DNA of 64,000 bases from Anaerocolumna sp. AGMB13020 (GTDB lineage Bacteria > Bacillota > Clostridia > Lachnospirales > Lachnospiraceae): assembly GCF_033100115.1 (NCBI RefSeq), contig NZ_CP136910.1:1922001-1986000 (forward strand), written 5' to 3'. Below, in pieces: positions 17,685 through 26,775 of this stretch. Under the pieces are notes generated by a model. It was not told the DNA's origin and ran no database searches. It worked only from the letters and a program-made list of their open reading frames with translations. Position 1 is the first letter of the stretch, and each line of letters opens with the position of its first letter. A program made the position numbers and the translations under genes.

Positions 17685-18530
17685 TTATCCCTTAACCGCT
17701 CCTGCTGTCAATCCTTTGATAATGTATTTCTGTAAAATGAAATAGATTATCAGAACCGGTATGATAATCAGAGTGACACAGGAAGCCATCAGCCCGAAAT
17801 CAGTTCCGTATTTCGAGCTGATATCAAGTAAAAGTGCACTGACCGGCAGGCTGGAATGTTTTCTTATCATGATTAATTGTGTCAGCAGATCATTGTAAGA
17901 CCATAAAAAGCTAAAGACTGCAACTGTAGCTATGGAAGGTCGTAACAGAGGCAGGATAATTGCAGTAAAGATTCTCACCGCACCAGCTCCCTCCAGATAA
18001 GCAGACTCCTCAAAAGTTAATGGCAACCCTTTAAGAAACCCCATCAATACCACAGCAGCAAAACTAAGGTTTCCTGCCGCCTGAGGAAGTATCACGCTGA
18101 TTGGATGATTTAACAGTCCCAACCCTGCCATATTACGAAACACCGGTATGATAGTAGCGTATACCGGAAACATAAGGCCTGCAAATAGCAGACTATGTAT
18201 TACAGCCTTTCCCCGAAAACAGTATCTGGTCATTCCGAATGCCACCATAGCACCAAACAGCATACAGACTATCATGACTGTGCCGGAAATTATCAGACTG
18301 TTTTTGTAAGCCTTCAAAAGATTCTGTTTCTTAAAAGCATTGGTATAATTGGAAAGTGTCAACTCCTTTGGTAAAGCAAAGGAAGTATTTATTACTTCCT
18401 CCGAAGGTTTAAAGGAATTATTGACAACCCAGAGAAAGGGAAAGATCGTTGTTACTGCCCATAAGCTCAGGATTGTCCGAATTACCATACCACCAGGGGA
18501 AAGTCTTTTCCGTCTGTTGTTTACTGCCAT
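17685..18530 (-). CDS. carbohydrate ABC transporter permease (MalG type)
   Basis: Inner-membrane permease of a CUT1-type sugar importer, 281 aa with about six transmembrane helices. The ATPase-contacting loop is present as EESAYLEGAGAVRIFTAIILPLLRPSI, matching the EAA motif. The C-terminus FILQKYIIKGLTAGAVKG is typical. It is 16 bases downstream of the partner permease and has AAGGAGG before its ATG. No ATPase gene is in the cluster, so a shared MsmK-type ATPase encoded elsewhere is needed. Confidence 0.92.
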   Translation of the reverse strand: MAVNNRRKRLSPGGMVIRTILSLWAVTTIFPFLWVVNNSFKPSEEVINTSFALPKELTLSNYTNAFKKQNLLKAYKNSLIISGTVMIVCMLFGAMVAFGMTRYCFRGKAVIHSLLFAGLMFPVYATIIPVFRNMAGLGLLNHPISVILPQAAGNLSFAAVVLMGFLKGLPLTFEESAYLEGAGAVRIFTAIILPLLRPSIATVAVFSFLWSYNDLLTQLIMIRKHSSLPVSALLLDISSKYGTDFGLMASCVTLIIIPVLIIYFILQKYIIKGLTAGAVKG

Positions 18531-18546
18531 GAAATCATTTTCCTCC

Positions 18547-19440
18547 TTAAAGGCTGTCCTCCTCCTTTGACAGCCTGGTAAAAATTCTGTTTATTGTCTG
18601 CGCTGCCAACACTCCGATCAATACGATTACAAAAGCAATAGCTGACCCATAATCCACATTCCCTATGGTAAATGTCTGCTCATAAAGAAAAGTTCCCAGA
18701 AAGTGGGTCTTTCCCTGAGGAGCTCCTTTGGGTGCTATTGCCCAAGGCAAATCAAAGACCTTTAGCGCACCGGTTACAGCTAGTACAAGGCAGGTACCGA
18801 TTACATTCTTCATTAACGGCAGAATGATATAATATACCTGCTGCCAGCCCAGACAGCCATCTACTTTGGAAGCATCATACAGTTCTTGTGGTACTTCATT
18901 TATTCCCGTCAGAAATATCACAAAATAAAACCCCACATAACTCCAGATTACCGGAATTGATATCATGGTAAAAGCAAGCTCCGGGGACAGCCAGTTAACA
19001 GGTTCATGACCCAGCATCTCAAGTAACTGGTTTAGCATGCCTCCGTTAAAGTTATAAAAAAGCTTGAATAGCAAACCGATGGCTGTGGAAGATATAACTA
19101 TAGGAAAAAAATAGACCGTTCGAAAAAAATTGTGACCCCTTTTCAGAGAACTCACAAAAATAGCAAGGAGCAATGCTATACCTAACTGAAATATTACCGT
19201 AAATGCCATTAATTTAATAGTATTAAAAAGTGCTGTTCTAAAATGCTCATCCGCTAACAGCTTCTGATAGTTCGCCATACCAATAAAATGAAGCTCCTGC
19301 CCTGGTATCTTTACCAGAAATTGCAGTTCATATAAGCTGTCGATAATATTCTCACCAAAGGGAAGGTAGAGAAACAAGACCATTAAGACCAGCCCCGGCA
19401 GCAAAAACAGGAACATGGGCAACTTCTTTTTATATAACAT
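18547..19440 (-). CDS. carbohydrate ABC transporter permease (MalF type)
   Basis: 297-aa CUT1 permease with six predicted helices; FLFLLPGLVLMVLFLYLPFG is the first, and the EAA loop is EVPQELYDASKVDGCLGWQQVYYIILPLMK. It forms the translocation channel with the MalG-type partner. It lies 174 bases downstream of the solute-binding-protein gene, with a hairpin in the gap that can reduce permease expression relative to the binding protein. AAGGAGG is present before the ATG. Confidence 0.92.
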   Translation of the reverse strand: MLYKKKLPMFLFLLPGLVLMVLFLYLPFGENIIDSLYELQFLVKIPGQELHFIGMANYQKLLADEHFRTALFNTIKLMAFTVIFQLGIALLLAIFVSSLKRGHNFFRTVYFFPIVISSTAIGLLFKLFYNFNGGMLNQLLEMLGHEPVNWLSPELAFTMISIPVIWSYVGFYFVIFLTGINEVPQELYDASKVDGCLGWQQVYYIILPLMKNVIGTCLVLAVTGALKVFDLPWAIAPKGAPQGKTHFLGTFLYEQTFTIGNVDYGSAIAFVIVLIGVLAAQTINRIFTRLSKEEDSL

Positions 19441-19509
19441 TACTGCCTCCTTGCTAAGGCATGTCTACCTTTAATCTGTGTTTTTCACATGGTTTGGTAT
19501 TAATGGTAC

Positions 19510-19564
19510 AAAAAAGGCAGCTGCAAGCCTCCGGCTATGAACCCAAAGGCTACGCAGCAGCCCT
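19510..19564 (-). terminator. partial terminator between binding protein and permeases
   Basis: On the minus strand, GGCTGCTGC and GCAGCTGCC form a nine-base-pair stem with one mismatch and a loop of about 30 bases, followed by six Us. A leaky terminator at this position is common in sugar ABC operons, where the binding protein is made in excess. Confidence 0.6.
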
Positions 19565-19614
19565 TTTTCCCTTGCCATACCTAGAAGATTTGAATTAAGA
19601 TAACATTTTTCCGC

Positions 19615-20928
19615 TTACTTTGCATTAATAGCCAGTACTTCATTCAGTAATTCCTCCGGCGCTTTTGTTCCGGTTGAGATATCAACAATACCGGCAATTA
19701 GGGTATTATACGCTTCCTGAGATATTCTCGAATCGGTGGGCGGTGAGCTGCTGGTTGCCCGGTCGCTGTATTGAAGCCCTGATAAGCCAAGAGGTGTCAT
19801 GTTGCTGCTGGGGCTTACGGCGGCGGCCGCCTGACCATTTCCTCCCCAATACATGGACACAGCTTCTTTGTTGGTATTTGCCATAACAAATTGTACTGCG
19901 GCATCCCTTGTATCCAGGTCCTCCCAGGCTTTCTTGGTGATATAAAACCCGGAAGAGATTCCACCTACCATTGCGCCTGGTTTGGATTTACCTCCCGGTA
20001 TTACCGGTAATTCTACTACCACTGTATTTATCTGATCTGTTATACCGCTGGCATACCAGGAGCCATCTAGCTGCATGGCTGCTTTTTTTGTCTTGAATAA
20101 TTCACCGGCCAGATCATTGTCTATTGTGTCTGTATCCACCGGAAAGGCTCCCATATCTCTTAAGGTCTTAAACATGGCAAGTCCCTTGCACCAGTCTGCA
20201 GGTGCAGTCTTTGGCACCTTCGTATATTCCTCAGGTCCTGCTGCGGACAGCATCAGATACTCCACCCAATAATGGGGGACATTGTTCAGAGAAACAGCAA
20301 TGGGAATGATATCCTTCGCCTGAAAGACTTCAATCGCCTTCACCATGTTTTCCCAGGTAGTGGGCAGAGCAAGTCCATAATTGTCAAAAAGGTCTTTGTT
20401 ACAGAACAATCCTTCCCAATAACCGGTAGTAGGAACTGCACGCCTCACACCATCCGGATTGGCCGCTGCTTCTAAAGCGGAATCCAGGGTATCTCTTGCA
20501 TAGTCTGGATATTCTGCTTTGATTTCATCAATTGTAACAAATTTCTCTGCTGCCAGGACATCACTTGCGTTAGCATCTGTAAAATACTGAATCACATCCG
20601 GTTCATTACCTACTGCAAAATCTGCTGCGATTCTGGTCTTCCAGTCCTGATCAGCAGCCTGAGAATCGTCTTCTACCGTAATATAAGGATAATCCTCCAT
20701 AAACTGACTGATGACAGCCTGATAATTGGCAGCATTAGGATCTGTTCCGCCATACATGGAAATGGTTGTAAGGGTTACCGGATTCTTCTCCCCCTCAGCT
20801 TCTATATTGTCATCTTCCTCTCCGAAAGCATCAATACCATTATATTTATTTCTACTACTACAGGCTGCCAATGAAAGAACCAGAACTACAGTTAATAGCA
20901 AGGACAGCCATTTCATCGCTATCTTCAT
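19615..20928 (-). CDS. extracellular sugar-binding lipoprotein
   Basis: Solute-binding protein of a CUT1 ABC transporter, 437 aa. The N-terminus MKIAMKWLSLLLTVVLVLSL leads into a lipobox LAAC with C23 as the lipidated residue. The family features are clear: TTISMYGGTDPNAANYQAVI, then DVIQYFTDANASDVL, and the C-terminal AAVQFVMANT. The ATG at 20928 follows a GGTGTGAG site; an upstream ATG would add 12 residues without a good site. The ligand is probably an oligosaccharide (inference from the family). Candidate regulatory repeats are present in its upstream region. Confidence 0.92.
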   Translation of the reverse strand: MKIAMKWLSLLLTVVLVLSLAACSSRNKYNGIDAFGEEDDNIEAEGEKNPVTLTTISMYGGTDPNAANYQAVISQFMEDYPYITVEDDSQAADQDWKTRIAADFAVGNEPDVIQYFTDANASDVLAAEKFVTIDEIKAEYPDYARDTLDSALEAAANPDGVRRAVPTTGYWEGLFCNKDLFDNYGLALPTTWENMVKAIEVFQAKDIIPIAVSLNNVPHYWVEYLMLSAAGPEEYTKVPKTAPADWCKGLAMFKTLRDMGAFPVDTDTIDNDLAGELFKTKKAAMQLDGSWYASGITDQINTVVVELPVIPGGKSKPGAMVGGISSGFYITKKAWEDLDTRDAAVQFVMANTNKEAVSMYWGGNGQAAAAVSPSSNMTPLGLSGLQYSDRATSSSPPTDSRISQEAYNTLIAGIVDISTGTKAPEELLNEVLAINAK

Positions 20929-21022
20929 ACTCACACCATTGCATATGGCAAATTGATTTGCCATACAGCCACCAACTAAAAAGTGAAAAAATACTTGCGT
21001 GGCATCCTTTCATATTTAATTT

Positions 21023-21173
21023 TCTTTCACTTCTTCCGGCATATTGCCACTGTCGCGGTATATAATCATCTATTATACCGCTTTTAGTGTCTCCCTGCCT
21101 TCTCCCATCTTGACATTATTTGCATTATCTTGTTTATTTATAGATTACCTTCTCTTCACCCTTTCCGGCATAA
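21023..21173 (-). promoter_or_regulatory. upstream region of the binding-protein gene with direct repeats
   Basis: Two direct repeats, TTCACttCTTCCGGCATatT near 21027-21046 and TTCACccTTTCCGGCATaaT near 21155-21174, flank a hairpin GCGGTATA...TATACCGC (21055-21081) whose stem contains a TATAAT on the minus strand. AraC-type response regulators often bind paired direct repeats, so these are candidate sites for the regulator at 16851. Confidence 0.45.
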
Positions 21174-21206
21174 TACCCCTTTTCAGCAGCACATTAACCT
21201 AGGATA

Positions 21207-23024
21207 TCAAGCTTCTGCCTGTAATTTTTTCTCCTCTTCCCTCTCCCACTTACATGGAATAGTAACCTCTGATACTACCATTTCCCCTTCTGAATAAATT
21301 GATAGTCCGTAAGACTCCCCGAATATAAGCTGAATACGTTCGTTCACATTCCTTATTCCCAGGGAGGTATGCCTTCCTCTGCCTTCCGGCAAGGCTGTAT
21401 TTGCACCCTCCAGCAGATTCTTTATTCTGGTTTCTTCTGCTTTACTCAGCTCCCCGGTGTTGGTTATCTTTAAAACAACCCTTTCCTCCTCTCGGTAAAC
21501 CACAAGTCGTATGATTCCTCCTTTCACCGTATATACCCCATGTACCACAGCATTTTCAAGAAGCGGCTGCAGTATAAGCTGCGGCAGCTGCACATTCTGC
21601 AAAGATTCATCAATCTGCTTTTCAAAACGTATTCGGTCACCAAACCGCATGGCTGTGATATAAATATAAGCATCTGCTCCTTTTAATTCCTCCGCCAGCG
21701 TGGTCAGTTTCCGGTTTTCTCTTCCCATACTTTGATTCAGCAGCACCGCCAGGGCCTCTATCATTTTGGATACCGCTTCATCCCCTGCCAGCCTGGCCTG
21801 CCAATTCATCATTTCCAGGGTATTGTTCAAAAAATGAGGATTAATCTGGGATTGCAGGGCAAGTATCTTTGCCTCCTTTCTCGCAAGCTGTTCTTTATAG
21901 GCATAGTCAAAGAGGTATTTAACCTCAGAGGACATCTTGTTAAAGCCGTCAGAAAGGTAAGTAAACTCCTGATTTGGCATGGTTTCTCCTTTAACCTGCC
22001 AGCCAAATTCTCCTCCTTCGATTTTCTTAGCCGCCTTAACCATACGTTCCATGGGTTTTGTAATATTGTGGGAGATAAAATAAAACATATAGATAAATAC
22101 CGGTACTATTATAAGAACATTAAAGAGTACCAGATTATTTAAGGCTCGTATTTCGCTAAAAAGCACATCCTTATTCGCTATTAGCACCGCACCATAATAA
22201 TAATCATCAAATTTCTGCTGATACAACACCCCCTGGTATATCTTATCCTCAACCTGAAGCATCTTTCGGTTGTTCCTGGCCGCAAACTTTCCCCTCAGCG
22301 TCTTTAAGAGTTCCTTTTCTCCTGTTTCTTTAAACCCGCTGTTATAAACAATCATCTCGCCGGCATTGTCAATAAAAAACCCCAGGTCATAGTCCTTATT
22401 GATATTAATGCCTTCAAAGAGCTTATCTTTATTCAGCTCTACCACCAGTGTTCCAAACTTCGTATAATTCCTGGTCGTGTAGAGGTTTCGTATGATATAG
22501 ATTCTGCCGTTGATGATTTTTACATGGGCATCCGAATTGTCAGCTCTTGTAATATCCTCCGCAAAATGCTTCACTTCCCGGTTGTATATCTGTATATAAC
22601 TGCTCTGCTCTCTGGTCGTATAATAGAGTCTGTCAGTAGCCTCACTAAGATAGAAAACCGACATTAAAAAACGATTATCATTTATGTATTTGCTTTTCAG
22701 ATTTCCTATAACCTCTTTGTAAAATCCTGCTTCTGATATTTCGTCAGCCTCCAGCTTTCTCCAGGCTTTTTCCAGTACAAGATCATATGATATCTTCTTG
22801 GAACTCTCAATTGCTTCATTTAACTTCTGACTGTGGAAAGAGGTGTAATTCTTTAAACTCTCCGCCATAAGAGTTTCTGTTTTCCGAATTATATTATTTC
22901 TGTAATAGGAGAATATAAATACCATAAATACTATGACCGGGACAGTAAAACATATGACTGTCACCAATAAAAGTGCTCTCTTTAAGGATATGGGCGTACC
23001 TTTCTTATTAATGGGCAGTATCAT
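21207..23024 (-). CDS. sensor histidine kinase (YesM-like)
   Basis: Membrane sensor kinase of 605 aa. A first helix (residues 15-35) and a second near 285-305 bracket an extracytoplasmic sensing domain of about 245 residues, followed by a HAMP linker (ITKPMERMVKAAKKIEGGEFG). The His-kinase domain of the YesM type has H397 in QINPHFLNNTLEMMN and the ATP-binding motifs in LQPLLENAVVHG and GRHTSLGIRNVNERI. It should phosphorylate the AraC-type regulator at the other end of the cluster. The start ATG follows CGGGAG. A short palindrome, GTGTGCC-N2-GGCACAC, lies just upstream of that site (23040-23055) and could influence translation or bind a regulator. Confidence 0.92.
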   Translation of the reverse strand: MILPINKKGTPISLKRALLLVTVICFTVPVIVFMVFIFSYYRNNIIRKTETLMAESLKNYTSFHSQKLNEAIESSKKISYDLVLEKAWRKLEADEISEAGFYKEVIGNLKSKYINDNRFLMSVFYLSEATDRLYYTTREQSSYIQIYNREVKHFAEDITRADNSDAHVKIINGRIYIIRNLYTTRNYTKFGTLVVELNKDKLFEGININKDYDLGFFIDNAGEMIVYNSGFKETGEKELLKTLRGKFAARNNRKMLQVEDKIYQGVLYQQKFDDYYYGAVLIANKDVLFSEIRALNNLVLFNVLIIVPVFIYMFYFISHNITKPMERMVKAAKKIEGGEFGWQVKGETMPNQEFTYLSDGFNKMSSEVKYLFDYAYKEQLARKEAKILALQSQINPHFLNNTLEMMNWQARLAGDEAVSKMIEALAVLLNQSMGRENRKLTTLAEELKGADAYIYITAMRFGDRIRFEKQIDESLQNVQLPQLILQPLLENAVVHGVYTVKGGIIRLVVYREEERVVLKITNTGELSKAEETRIKNLLEGANTALPEGRGRHTSLGIRNVNERIQLIFGESYGLSIYSEGEMVVSEVTIPCKWEREEEKKLQAEA

Positions 23025-23265
23025 ATCTGGCTCCCGTCTGTGTGCCCTGGCACACGTACAAAATCAGGAGGAGTGAAAGGACTTCCTTATCGCTCTTTCC
23101 TCCTGTAAAATATTATACTTTCATTGTAGCATAGCCAATTTTACCCTGCAATCTTAGTTTGAAAAATACTCACGGCAAACCTGGAAATGTATCATTTTAG
23201 GCCAATCTCATCGGCCGCTATCGAATTATCCTTCCTATGCCACTGTGTAAAATGCATTGCATGGT

Positions 23266-23295
23266 TTGCTTTTAAAAGCGTTTTTATGTTATACT
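23266..23295 (+). promoter_or_regulatory. promoter of the histidine phosphatase gene
   Basis: TTGCTT (23266-23271) and TATACT (23290-23295) with an 18-base spacer, 43 bases upstream of the ATG. It is the only clear signal in the roughly 310-base divergent gap between the kinase and phosphatase genes, apart from the kinase-leader palindrome. Confidence 0.6.
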
Positions 23296-23338
23296 TAACA
23301 GGATGCTTACAGGATAAATAATCAGAAAAGAGGTAACT

Positions 23339-23950
23339 ATGAATACGGAAATCTGGCTGGTAAGACACGGAGAGACTGAGTGGAACAAATTAGGGAAATT
23401 CCAGGGGAGTACCGATATTGAATTAAGTGAGGAAGGAAGAAATCAGGCGAAGGCGTTAAAGGCTCTTATTTCGGTTGATTTTGATGCAGCCTATGCAAGT
23501 CCTCTTGTAAGAGCAGTAGAAACTGCTGAAATATTGTGCAGGGATACCGGTTTAACTGTAATACCCTGTGAAGGAATAAGAGAAATTAATTTTGGAATCT
23601 TTGAAGGGCTTACCCTGGAAGAGATTGAACATAAATATCCCAAAGAAATGTCCAAATGGAGAAGTGATGAGACCGAAGGCGCTTTTGTAGGCGGCGACCT
23701 ATCCATCCTAAATGCAAGTAACAGGGCTGCTGCCACCATAAGAGATATTGCAGACAGACATCCCGGAAAAAGAGTCCTTATTGTTGCTCATGGAGGTATT
23801 ATAAAAGCTGGCCTTATAGGTCTTTTTGAATGGAAAATGACCATGTACCATCACTTTTATGTGGATAACACTGCTATAACAAAAATCCTGTTCAGAGACG
23901 GCGCATACCCTGTTCTTAAGAGTTTTAATGAAACCGGTCATCTAGTATAA
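23339..23950 (+). CDS. histidine phosphatase family protein
   Basis: Cofactor-independent-looking phosphatase of the phosphoglycerate-mutase/CobC clan, 203 aa. The RHG motif is LVRHGETEWNKLGKFQG with the phosphoacceptor His near residue 10, the second Arg is in SPLVRAVETAE and the second His is in VAHGGIIKA. Such proteins act on small phosphoesters or sugar phosphates; the exact substrate (adenosylcobalamin precursor, phosphoglycerate or sugar phosphate) is not deducible. It is monocistronic and ends in a strong terminator. Confidence 0.9.
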   Translation: MNTEIWLVRHGETEWNKLGKFQGSTDIELSEEGRNQAKALKALISVDFDAAYASPLVRAVETAEILCRDTGLTVIPCEGIREINFGIFEGLTLEEIEHKYPKEMSKWRSDETEGAFVGGDLSILNASNRAAATIRDIADRHPGKRVLIVAHGGIIKAGLIGLFEWKMTMYHHFYVDNTAITKILFRDGAYPVLKSFNETGHLV

Positions 23951-23994
23951 TTCCAGCACTCATATCCCCAAAGAGCTGACGTATTGTAACAATG

Positions 23995-24045
23995 TTCCGG
24001 CAGGAACCCTCCTGGCTTCCTAAACACACCGGCTGAAAAGACAGA
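23995..24045. repeat. half copy of the palindromic element family
   Basis: GGCAGGAACCCTCCTGGCTT and the following TAAACACACCGGCTGAAAAGACA align with the left half of the palindrome at 27979 (GGCAAGAAGCCTCCTGG...CAGCTAAAAGACA). Its right half is absent; the block ends directly at the terminator stem. Confidence 0.5.
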
Positions 24046-24048
24046 AAG

Positions 24049-24098
24049 AAGCCGACATAATTTTGTATGCTAAGACCACACAAAATTATGTCGGCTTT
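24049..24098. terminator. bidirectional terminator
   Basis: Eighteen-base perfect stem AAGCCGACATAATTTTGT with its complement around a 12-base loop, followed by TTTCTTTT on the plus strand. It separates the histidine phosphatase gene from the convergent chemotaxis receptor gene. Confidence 0.9.
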
Positions 24099-24117
24099 CT
24101 TTTCGGCAGTATCCTGT

Positions 24118-25614
24118 CTATTTATTTCTTGAATTTATAAGCAATTTCATATCAGCACTCAAATTATTAAGATCAATAACGGATGAATTCATCTGATTTA
24201 TCAGGCTGTTCTCATTCTCAAGGGTTGCCAGTATTTCTTCTGCTGAAGCTGTATTATCCTCTGCCCTTTCCGCTACCTTATCGATCTCCCTCTGAACCAC
24301 CAGGAAATTGTCTGCGGCTACGACGATCATCTCCATATTGTCACCCAGGGTTTTATTGGAAAGGCTATAATCTTCCATGAATTCCTGAAAGCTTTCATTC
24401 ACACCTTTTAGAAGTGTTTGTATCCTTCCGGCTGCTTCTCCGCCTTCTAAGGATTTCTCATCTGCCTCTTTTGCTTTTTCAGACAGGGATTTGGTTACTT
24501 CCGAAATATTTCCGGCAATCTTTGCGCTTTCTTCCGCAAGTTTTCTTATTTCATCCGCGACAACAGCAAATCCCTTCCCTTGCTCTCCTGCTCTTGCTGA
24601 TTCAATTGCTGCATTTAAAGCCAGCATATTGGTCTGTCCCGCAATTTGTTTGATTCCCTCCAACAAAGAATTTACAACTTCAAGATTATTTCTTAAGTCC
24701 GATACGGTTTCTGTGGTAGTGCCCATAACTTCGTTCACTTTTATTGCATAATCTGCTGCCTGGCTGATAGTATCATGGCTGTCCTTTACCTTGCGGTTCA
24801 TTCCTTCTGTCTTTGATACCACCTCCCGGGATACGGATACAGCATTGTCAATTTCATGAAGGGAACGATCCATCGTTGATTTCATATTACCGACGCTTAA
24901 AGCCTCTTCCTGTATGGATTGTGCCATTTGTTTTACGGTATCTACAATACGGTCACTGGATTCATTGATCGTTCCGGTATTCACCGTAAAGCCGGTGATA
25001 TTATGATCGAGGGTTGCCACTCCCTCTTCCAGAGAAGTACAGGTACTTTCAAGTTCCTTTAACAGCGTAAGTGCGTCCTCTTCCTTTTTTGCAGAAGCAT
25101 CAATAAGGATTCTTCCCCATTTTGTCATAAGAAAGAGCAGTAAAAGTATTGCATTCAGCGAAGTCATTACAATAAGAAAAGTAGGGAGTCTTAAATCATC
25201 TCCCATCACCGTTTGCGGTTTAAAATAAAAGGATATAAACATTCCAATATTGATAAACACCCAAAAAGTTAACAGCAGCTCCTTCTTAAAATAAATAGCC
25301 GCCATCATTATTGTTATCAGTAAAATATAATGTTTATTTAATGCATATTTGTCCAGAAAGAACAAAGCGAACATTACCAGCGCAGGGAGAAAAGCGAATA
25401 TAAAACCTTTTATGTAATCATTCATACGCAGGATATAATTAATACAAGCAACTCCAATAATTCCAATACCTATGAAAAGAAATTTAATGTTTTCTCCTAT
25501 ACCACGATAAATCAGTATCTGACCAACAATCAGCGTAACAAGCGCAATTGTAATAATCAGGTTAATCCGATGCATTTTCTTCAGATCAAAAACCTTCTTA
25601 GCTGTATTCTTCAT
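24118..25614 (-). CDS. methyl-accepting chemotaxis protein without a large periplasmic domain
   Basis: 498-aa receptor. The N-terminal 170 residues consist of about six closely packed transmembrane helices with short loops ([86 protein letters not shown]), not the usual two helices around a ligand domain. The cytoplasmic half has methylation helices and the highly conserved hairpin tip [20 protein letters not shown] then [20 protein letters not shown]. No HAMP domain is obvious. It should couple an unknown membrane or physical signal to CheA/CheW. AGAGGG precedes the ATG. Confidence 0.9.
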   Translation of the reverse strand: MKNTAKKVFDLKKMHRINLIITIALVTLIVGQILIYRGIGENIKFLFIGIGIIGVACINYILRMNDYIKGFIFAFLPALVMFALFFLDKYALNKHYILLITIMMAAIYFKKELLLTFWVFINIGMFISFYFKPQTVMGDDLRLPTFLIVMTSLNAILLLLFLMTKWGRILIDASAKKEEDALTLLKELESTCTSLEEGVATLDHNITGFTVNTGTINESSDRIVDTVKQMAQSIQEEALSVGNMKSTMDRSLHEIDNAVSVSREVVSKTEGMNRKVKDSHDTISQAADYAIKVNEVMGTTTETVSDLRNNLEVVNSLLEGIKQIAGQTNMLALNAAIESARAGEQGKGFAVVADEIRKLAEESAKIAGNISEVTKSLSEKAKEADEKSLEGGEAAGRIQTLLKGVNESFQEFMEDYSLSNKTLGDNMEMIVVAADNFLVVQREIDKVAERAEDNTASAEEILATLENENSLINQMNSSVIDLNNLSADMKLLINSRNK

Positions 25615-25699
25615 TTGCCATCCCTCTTTCTAACGTTCAATCGCAGTGAATCTGTCACTGCCTTAACTGCCTCCTAACAGGACGCATATTCCATTAATA

Positions 25700-25743
25700 A
25701 AAAAAGTCAGTCTTGTTATAAATTACAACAAGACTAACTTTAT
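25700..25743 (-). terminator. terminator of the nitroreductase gene
   Basis: AGTCTTGT and ACAAGACT form the core of a longer stem (AAAGT.AGTCTTGTT) ending in seven Us on the minus strand. It is 130 bases past the nitroreductase stop and upstream of the chemotaxis receptor gene. Confidence 0.85.
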
Positions 25744-25873
25744 TATAATGATATTTCGACAAATTACTATAGTAATATCGATACAGTTTTAGCGTATTTT
25801 TATAAGTTATTTTGTCATATCTTTGCATTTTTTAGAGTAATGAATCACTTCTTCTCTCCTCATGGTATTTTGA

Positions 25874-26455
25874 CTAAAAGGAGCTTATGATTACTTCATC
25901 AAGAGACCTTTTTGGCACATGGTGCACACCCTTTTCATCTCTCCAGTACTTCACATTTCCATCCTGAATCTCTTCTATCACAACTTCTTCTTTTGGATAA
26001 CCCAGAGCAATTACCAGTGAAATTTCATAATCCTCCGAAATATCCAATTCCTTTGCAAGGCCCTCACGTTTTACGCTGCCGATAAAGCATCCCTTTATTC
26101 CCTGGAAAGCAGCACCCAAAAAAATGCTCTGCGCTGCAATTCCTTCGTCCATTCCAGCCTTACCTGCTATGTTCTTATCCCTTAAAAGGATAATATATCC
26201 TCCCGGTCTTTCCCCTTTAACGGGTCCGTCCCATTCCTTTAAGTAACCAGCCCAGGAAAGACAGGGAAATACCTTTTCTCTGCTTTCTTTATTGCTTACC
26301 AGTATATATTTTAAGGGCTGTAAATTTGCACCGCTGGGCGACAGTCTTCCCAAATCCGCCAAAGCCCTTAACTGTTCCAGTGTGATCTCTTTCTCTTCTT
26401 CAAATCTGCGTACGGTTCTTGCTCCTGTTACAAGATCATTTAATTGTTCTCTCAT
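25874..26455 (-). CDS. nitroreductase family protein
   Basis: FMN-dependent NAD(P)H oxidoreductase of 193 aa. The FMN-phosphate segment is ARTVRRFEEEKEIT, the central FMN contacts are LGRLSPSGANLQPLKYILV, and the C-terminal strand is EISLVIALGYPKEE. Family members reduce nitroaromatics, quinones or enones and often act as redox balancers; no specific substrate can be given. It is a single gene ending in the terminator at 25700. Confidence 0.88.
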   Translation of the reverse strand: MREQLNDLVTGARTVRRFEEEKEITLEQLRALADLGRLSPSGANLQPLKYILVSNKESREKVFPCLSWAGYLKEWDGPVKGERPGGYIILLRDKNIAGKAGMDEGIAAQSIFLGAAFQGIKGCFIGSVKREGLAKELDISEDYEISLVIALGYPKEEVVIEEIQDGNVKYWRDEKGVHHVPKRSLDEVIISSF

Positions 26456-26775
26456 TTTATTGCCTGTCCTTTCATAGCCTGTTACTCGGTATTACAGGCA
26501 TAACAAATATATTGATTCATTACGTCCAGATTTCCTTATGTATCTTAAACAAGCACAATTGTTATATCTTCATGGGATTCTACCGTCCTTATTTACCTAT
26601 GTATCTTACAACTTATATGACATCATGGTACGGCGCCAGTTTTAGATGTACTTATTCGTGTTTTTCGCATCGCTGGTATCCCAGTTCAGCGGTGCATTTC
26701 ATTTAAAGCTTTCTTTAAGTCTGCTTGAATCTGATATCTTAACTTTTATGATTCAATAAAAATATACCTTGGGAA
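26456..26775. other. intergenic region, 320 bases
   Basis: No credible gene. A short hairpin GCCTGT...ACAGGC (26477-26499) lies in the nitroreductase leader and another, CGCTGG...CAGCG, near 26670-26692. No strong promoter, riboswitch or repeat is evident. Confidence 0.5.
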
